A stretch of 54,913 bases of DNA from Halobacteriales archaeon QS_4_69_34 (lineage in GTDB: Archaea > Halobacteriota > Halobacteria > Halobacteriales > Halococcaceae): assembly GCA_003021045.1 (NCBI GenBank), contig PXRN01000022.1:5844-60756 (forward strand). The letters run 5' to 3'. A program made the position numbers and the translations under genes. Positions 51,148 to 54,913 of this stretch are shown here, piece after piece (position 1 is the stretch's first letter; every line of letters begins with the position of its first letter). Below the pieces are notes generated by a model that searched no databases, was not told the DNA's origin, and saw only the letters and a program-made list of their open reading frames with translations.

Positions 51148-53055
51148 ATGGCCACGCAGGGGACGAGCGCCGTGGAGGCGTCCGTTCGGAAGGCGCTGGT
51201 TCCGGTGTGGGCGCTCTCGGGAACGCTCGTCGTGTCGGTGTTTTTCTTCCCGTCGCTCGTCGGGTCGGTCGTGACCCGCCGGAGCCTGCTCGTCGCTACG
51301 CTGCTGTTTTTCGGCTCCGGACTGGCCTACGTCGCGCTGTTACCCCTCGACATCGACGACGCGGACGGGGCCGACGCCCGGCGGACGGTGCCGTACCTGC
51401 TGCGCGCCCGACATCTCGGCCCGGTCGGCACGCTCAGAGACCTGCTCGCACGGGGTCGGGGCTTTCTCGCCCGTCAGGACCCGGTCACGTTCGGCGTGCC
51501 GGTGGCGGCGTTCACGCTCTTCTTCGCGGCCCGGCTCGGCGCGCCGGCGCGGACGCAGGCCGCCGTCGACGCCGTCGAGAGCGTGCTCCTCCAGGAGTTC
51601 GGCTGGCTGTTCCTCGGCGCAACGTTCATCGCGGTGCTGTTCTGTCTGTTCCTGCTCGTGGGACCGTGGGGCGAGGTCAAGCTCGGGGGCCCCGAGGCGG
51701 AGCCGGCTTACACCTATCCGACCTACTTCGCCATGTTCTTCACCGCCGGCATCGCCGCCGGTATCGTCTTCTGGGGCCCCGCGGAGGCGCTCTTTCACTA
51801 CGAGACGCCCCCGCCCTTTCTCGACGCCGAGGCGCGGTCGAGCGGCGTCGTCGTCGGGTCGCTCACCTACGCGCTCTTTCACTACGGGTTCTCGGCGTGG
51901 AGCGCCTACCTCGTCGTCGGAATTCCCATCGCATACTTCGCCTACCAGCGGGGCGCACCGCTGCGGGTCGCGACGATCCTGACGCCGTTTCTGGGCGTCG
52001 ACGGCCTCGATAGCTACTGGGGCAAGCTCGTCGACGTCCTCGCGATCTTTGCGACCATCGGCGGGATCGCCACCTCGATCGCGCTCGTCGGCCAGCAGTT
52101 CCTCGCCGGCATCGACTACCAGTGGGGCGTCGCCTACGGGCCCCTCGGGCCGGTGCTGTTCGTCGCCGGGCTCACGCTCGTCGCCGTGGTATCCGCCCAG
52201 AGCGGCGTCCAGCGCGGCATCCGGCGGCTCTCCGGGGTCGGCGTCGCCCTCTTCGGGCTGTTCGTCCTGTTGATGATCGGCGTCGGACCGCGGTCGGCCG
52301 TCGTCGAGACCGGAACGGCCGCCGTCGGGACGTATCTCCGGGAGTTCGTGCCGATGAGCCTGTATCTCGGCGAGGGATGGGTCGCAGGCGAGTGGTTGGC
52401 GAACTGGACAGTCTGGAACTGGTCGTGGTGGTTCTCGTGGGCTCCGTTCGCGGGCCTCTTTCTCGCCGCGCTCTCGCGGGGGCGACGGGTGCGGACGGTC
52501 GTCCTCACGGGCGGCGTCGCCACGACGGCCGCGACGTTCGTGTGGTTTCTCCTGCTGGGCGGCACGTCGCTGTCCCTCCAACACTCCGGAACCGTCGACA
52601 TCCTCGCCGCCATGGAGCCCTACGCCACCCCCGAGGCGGTCGCCGGCTTCCCGCTGTTCGCGGCGCTCCCGCTGGGTCAGCTGCTGACCTTCCTGTTTCT
52701 CGCGCTCATCGTCGTGTTCATCGTCACCTCCGCGGACACCTCGACGCTCGTGGTCGCCATCCTGACGACCCGGCGTGAGCTCGCACCCACGACCGGCAGC
52801 ATCGTCTTCTGGGGGGGTCTGCAAGGGGTCGTCGCCGTCGCGGTGTTGCTGGTCGGCGGTAGCGATGCGCTTCAGGCGGCCGCGGTGCTGACCGGCGGCC
52901 CCTTCGCGGTGCTTTCGCTCGTTGCGCTGGCCGGCCTGACGGCGACGTTCCGCCGCCACGAGCGCGGCCACCCGTCACCGATCGGACGGCTCCGGGCCGC
53001 CATCGGGAAGCGCACCATTGCGGGACCGAGCGAGGTGCTGCGGGAGGACGACTGA
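51148..53055 (+). CDS. BCCT family transporter, divergent member
   Basis: This 635-residue BCCT protein has an additional N-terminal soluble/helical stretch of about 120 residues. The aromatic box WTVWNWSWWFSWAPFAGLF is retained. The Gly-rich segment, however, reads AGIAAGIVFWGPAEALFHY instead of GMGIG, so substrate or coupling ion may differ from the transporter at 45.4 kb. SRGRRVRTVVL is the family tag. The ATG at 51148 follows a cggtatac TATA box by about 25 bases. It is divergent from the K+ channel, suggesting joint osmotic control. Confidence 0.9.
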   Translation: MATQGTSAVEASVRKALVPVWALSGTLVVSVFFFPSLVGSVVTRRSLLVATLLFFGSGLAYVALLPLDIDDADGADARRTVPYLLRARHLGPVGTLRDLLARGRGFLARQDPVTFGVPVAAFTLFFAARLGAPARTQAAVDAVESVLLQEFGWLFLGATFIAVLFCLFLLVGPWGEVKLGGPEAEPAYTYPTYFAMFFTAGIAAGIVFWGPAEALFHYETPPPFLDAEARSSGVVVGSLTYALFHYGFSAWSAYLVVGIPIAYFAYQRGAPLRVATILTPFLGVDGLDSYWGKLVDVLAIFATIGGIATSIALVGQQFLAGIDYQWGVAYGPLGPVLFVAGLTLVAVVSAQSGVQRGIRRLSGVGVALFGLFVLLMIGVGPRSAVVETGTAAVGTYLREFVPMSLYLGEGWVAGEWLANWTVWNWSWWFSWAPFAGLFLAALSRGRRVRTVVLTGGVATTAATFVWFLLLGGTSLSLQHSGTVDILAAMEPYATPEAVAGFPLFAALPLGQLLTFLFLALIVVFIVTSADTSTLVVAILTTRRELAPTTGSIVFWGGLQGVVAVAVLLVGGSDALQAAAVLTGGPFAVLSLVALAGLTATFRRHERGHPSPIGRLRAAIGKRTIAGPSEVLREDD

Positions 53056-53161
53056 AAGGGAGTCGCGGTGTGTTTGGCTCTCGCTGGATCGATGAGGACG
53101 GAGCGTCGAGACGGGAGTGTGCGAGTCCCGATGAGCGCTGGGGAGGAAGGGGAGACGCGGA

Positions 53162-54361
53162 TCACTCGAGTACGCCGTCGCCCCGGAGGAACGCCACTAC
53201 GGCAGCGGCGTCGGCCTCGATGCCGCCGCCCTGTGCGACCCGCTCGCTGCCGCCCCCGCCGCCGCCGAACACGGCGGTGACCGCCTCGACGACGGCGCTC
53301 GCGTCCACCCCGTCGGCTGTCGCCACCGCGAGGTACGCGCCGTCCGTGTCGACGAGCGCGACGACACCGGCGGCGTCCCCAGCGAGCGCGCGTGCCCGCT
53401 CGGCGAGCTCGTTGGCGTCAAGGTGGTCGACCGCCCCGACGAGCCACTTTCGGCCATCCTTCGTGATGGTATCTGCGAGCAGGTCGTCGAGCCGTGCATC
53501 GACGATCTGCTCCTGGAGGTCGGCGCGGTCGGCCGCAAGCGCGTCCCGCTCGTGCCGGAGCCGGGCGACCGCCTCGGGGAGCTCTCTGACGCTTGTTTCG
53601 AGCGCCGCGGCGGCGTCGAGGGCGGCGGCCTGCTCCTCGGCACGACGCTGGATCGCGGCCGGGCCGACGGCGAACTCGACGCGGGTCAGCCCCTCACCAG
53701 GGTTCGAGCGGCCGAGCACTGACACGGGGCCGATCTCGCGGGTGTTCCGGACGTGGGTGCCCCCACAGGCCGCGCGGTCCCAGCCGTCGATCTCGACGAG
53801 CCGGACGCGTTCGCCCGCAAGCCCTTCCTCGGTCTCGACGTTGAATGCGACGTCCTCCCGGGCCAGCGCCTCCTCGCGGGGCAGTTCTGCCCACGAGACC
53901 TCGTGGGAGTCCCAGACCGCGCGGTTGACCAGCCGTTCGAGGGCGACGACGGTCGCGTCGTCGATCGCGGTCGGGGTGGCGAAGTCGATCCTGACCGTCG
54001 CCTCGCCGATGTCGAACCCGCCGTAGCCGGGCCCCTCGAACAGCCGGCGACCGGCTCCGTAGAGGGCGTGGCTGGCGGTGTGGGCGCGCATACAGTAGGT
54101 CCGGAACGCCGCGTCGATCTCCCCGAGGACCGTCTCGCCGGCCTCGACGTCCGGCGGGTCGGCGAGCGCGTGGACGACCGCCCCCTCGCGCTCGTAGACG
54201 TCGCGCACCTCCCGGTCGGCGAGCGTCCCGCGATCGGCGGGCTGGCCGCCGCTCTCGGCGTAGAAGTACGTCTCGTCGAGGACGACCTCCCCGTCGGCCA
54301 CCGACGCGACGGTCGCCTCGAAGCGCGTCGTGTACGGCTCGGTCGGTGCGAGCGTCCGCAT
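53162..54361 (-). CDS. alaX: Alanyl-tRNA editing protein (AlaX-L type, with DHHA1)
   Basis: This 399-residue trans-editing enzyme clears mischarged Ser-tRNA(Ala) or Gly-tRNA(Ala). The N-terminal domain precedes the zinc-binding editing core with RAHTASHALYG and the CGGTHVRNTREIG motif. The last 150 residues are a coiled coil followed by a DHHA1 domain (VGAVDHLDANELAERARALA, then GGGGGGSERVAQGGG). The presence of DHHA1 marks the long AlaX form. The ATG at 54361 is favoured by the family start. Confidence 0.92.
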   Translation of the reverse strand: MRTLAPTEPYTTRFEATVASVADGEVVLDETYFYAESGGQPADRGTLADREVRDVYEREGAVVHALADPPDVEAGETVLGEIDAAFRTYCMRAHTASHALYGAGRRLFEGPGYGGFDIGEATVRIDFATPTAIDDATVVALERLVNRAVWDSHEVSWAELPREEALAREDVAFNVETEEGLAGERVRLVEIDGWDRAACGGTHVRNTREIGPVSVLGRSNPGEGLTRVEFAVGPAAIQRRAEEQAAALDAAAALETSVRELPEAVARLRHERDALAADRADLQEQIVDARLDDLLADTITKDGRKWLVGAVDHLDANELAERARALAGDAAGVVALVDTDGAYLAVATADGVDASAVVEAVTAVFGGGGGGSERVAQGGGIEADAAAVVAFLRGDGVLE

Positions 54362-54472
54362 ACGTGCCGGGACTCGACCGACCGGCAAAACGCTCACGAC
54401 TGCACGCCGCCGCGTCACCGCAGCGTGCTTCACTCGACGCACCGCCGTCCGTGGGGACGTCAGCGCCGTCGG

Positions 54473-54913
54473 GTGGCGAGGTTCTCACGCCGCGAGGTGT
54501 CGCTCTCGACGGTCGAGGGGCGGGTCGTCTGCCCGTTCGTACTGCCGTCGGACAGTCCGACGCCCTACGAGCGGTACGTCCTCGGCGACGACTACGAGTT
54601 CCGCGAGAGCACGCTCCGGTACGACGGCACGATGGACGAGTTCTATCTCCACGTCTCGGCGCGACGCTTCGACAATGATTCCGACAGAGACGCCGACGGG
54701 ACGGCAGATGCCGAGCACCAAACGGTCCTCGGTATCGACCTCGGCGTGAACTCGCTGGCGGTCGCTTCGACCGGCACGTTCTGGCAGGGCGACGAGTACG
54801 ACCATTGGGTTCGGGAGTTCGAGCAACGCCGGGCCGCCATGCAGCAACGGGAGACGACCGCAGCCCACCGGGCGATGGCCCGCCTCGGTCGGCGCGAGCG
54901 GGCGTGGCGAAAG
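54473..54913 (+). pseudogene. tnpB: 5'-truncated TnpB (IS200/IS605 family) running off the window
   Basis: The frame gives the middle of an OrfB/TnpB protein. REVSLSTVEGRVVCPFVLP and EFYLHVSARRFD are followed by the RuvC-I motif TVLGIDLGVNSLAVAS with its catalytic Asp. The 150-200 residues that normally come first are missing; the upstream DNA belongs to the alaX promoter side. The C-terminus lies beyond the window. No left-end hairpin or tnpA is seen. It is probably a remnant, although the RuvC start is intact. Confidence 0.75.

Noticed and set aside
1-54913. CRISPR array
   Set aside because: No regularly spaced direct repeats of 25-40 bases were seen.

Overview
The window is haloarchaeal chromosomal DNA (class Halobacteria). 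The evidence is high GC with strongly acidic predicted proteins, many leaderless genes with a TATA-like box about 25-35 bases before the start codon, and archaeal ribosomal and RNA polymerase genes (S8e, L21e, RpoF). Halophile-type malate synthase, PhoU/AbrB regulators, a Bat-type HTH regulator, DUF655, DUF2240 and many small zinc-ribbon proteins agree with this. The genus cannot be fixed from the sequence.

Layout. 1-2.9 kb: a tyrosine recombinase with an overlapping ribbon-helix-helix protein, then about 1.07 kb with no supported gene. 2.9-5.7 kb: glyoxylate bypass (aceA, aceB). 5.9-9.5 kb: an MBL-fold hydrolase, a frameshifted membrane gene, and two divergent PhoU-type phosphate regulators. 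9.8-16.3 kb: an AI-2E family transporter, S8e, DUF2240, a HAD hydrolase, pyrF, a RCK/DHH phosphoesterase and a PRC-barrel protein. 16.4-18.5 kb: methionine synthase split over two overlapping genes. 18.6-23.3 kb: a typical archaeal information-processing run on the minus strand (rpl21e, rpoF, DUF655, ksgA, MscS channel, HemK2/Mtq2-type methyltransferase). 23.6-27.0 kb: a Bat-like regulator and a fused folC-folP gene. 27.0-28.1 kb: a decayed IS1595-like element. 28.4-32.8 kb: a dimethylglycine/sarcosine dehydrogenase-like flavoprotein with etfB and etfA. 33.1-35.5 kb: pabB and pabA. 37.9-43.5 kb, all minus strand: methenyl-THF cyclohydrolase (FTCD_C family), a 51-residue zinc ribbon, formate-THF ligase, a DmdA/GcvT-like methyltransferase and a MetF-like reductase. 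43.9 kb: threonine/serine ammonia-lyase. 45.4 and 51.1 kb: two BCCT osmolyte transporters. The rest holds small membrane and zinc-ribbon proteins, UspA, a K+ channel, an AlaX-type editing protein and, at the right edge, a 5'-truncated TnpB.

How the genes may work together. Folate synthesis (PabBA, FolCP), folate one-carbon enzymes (cyclohydrolase, Fhs, MetF), THF-dependent demethylase-like proteins (DMGDH-like and DmdA-like), the ETF electron acceptor, methionine synthase and BCCT importers lie within about 37 kb. The simplest reading is uptake of a methylated osmolyte, stepwise demethylation onto THF, and oxidation of the methyl groups towards formate or their use for methionine. Two of the C1 genes (fhs and the DmdA-like gene) carry the same 10-base A/T box at almost the same distance from their start codons, which supports co-regulation. 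The actual substrate is not shown by the sequence.

Mobile and broken parts. A family of terminal inverted repeats (TACTGTCGGTCAGA and relatives) marks an IS remnant and a 102-base MITE-like copy. Its outward edge contains a TATA box that appears to serve two neighbouring genes. Two short genes look frameshifted, and transporter and transposase fragments are present.
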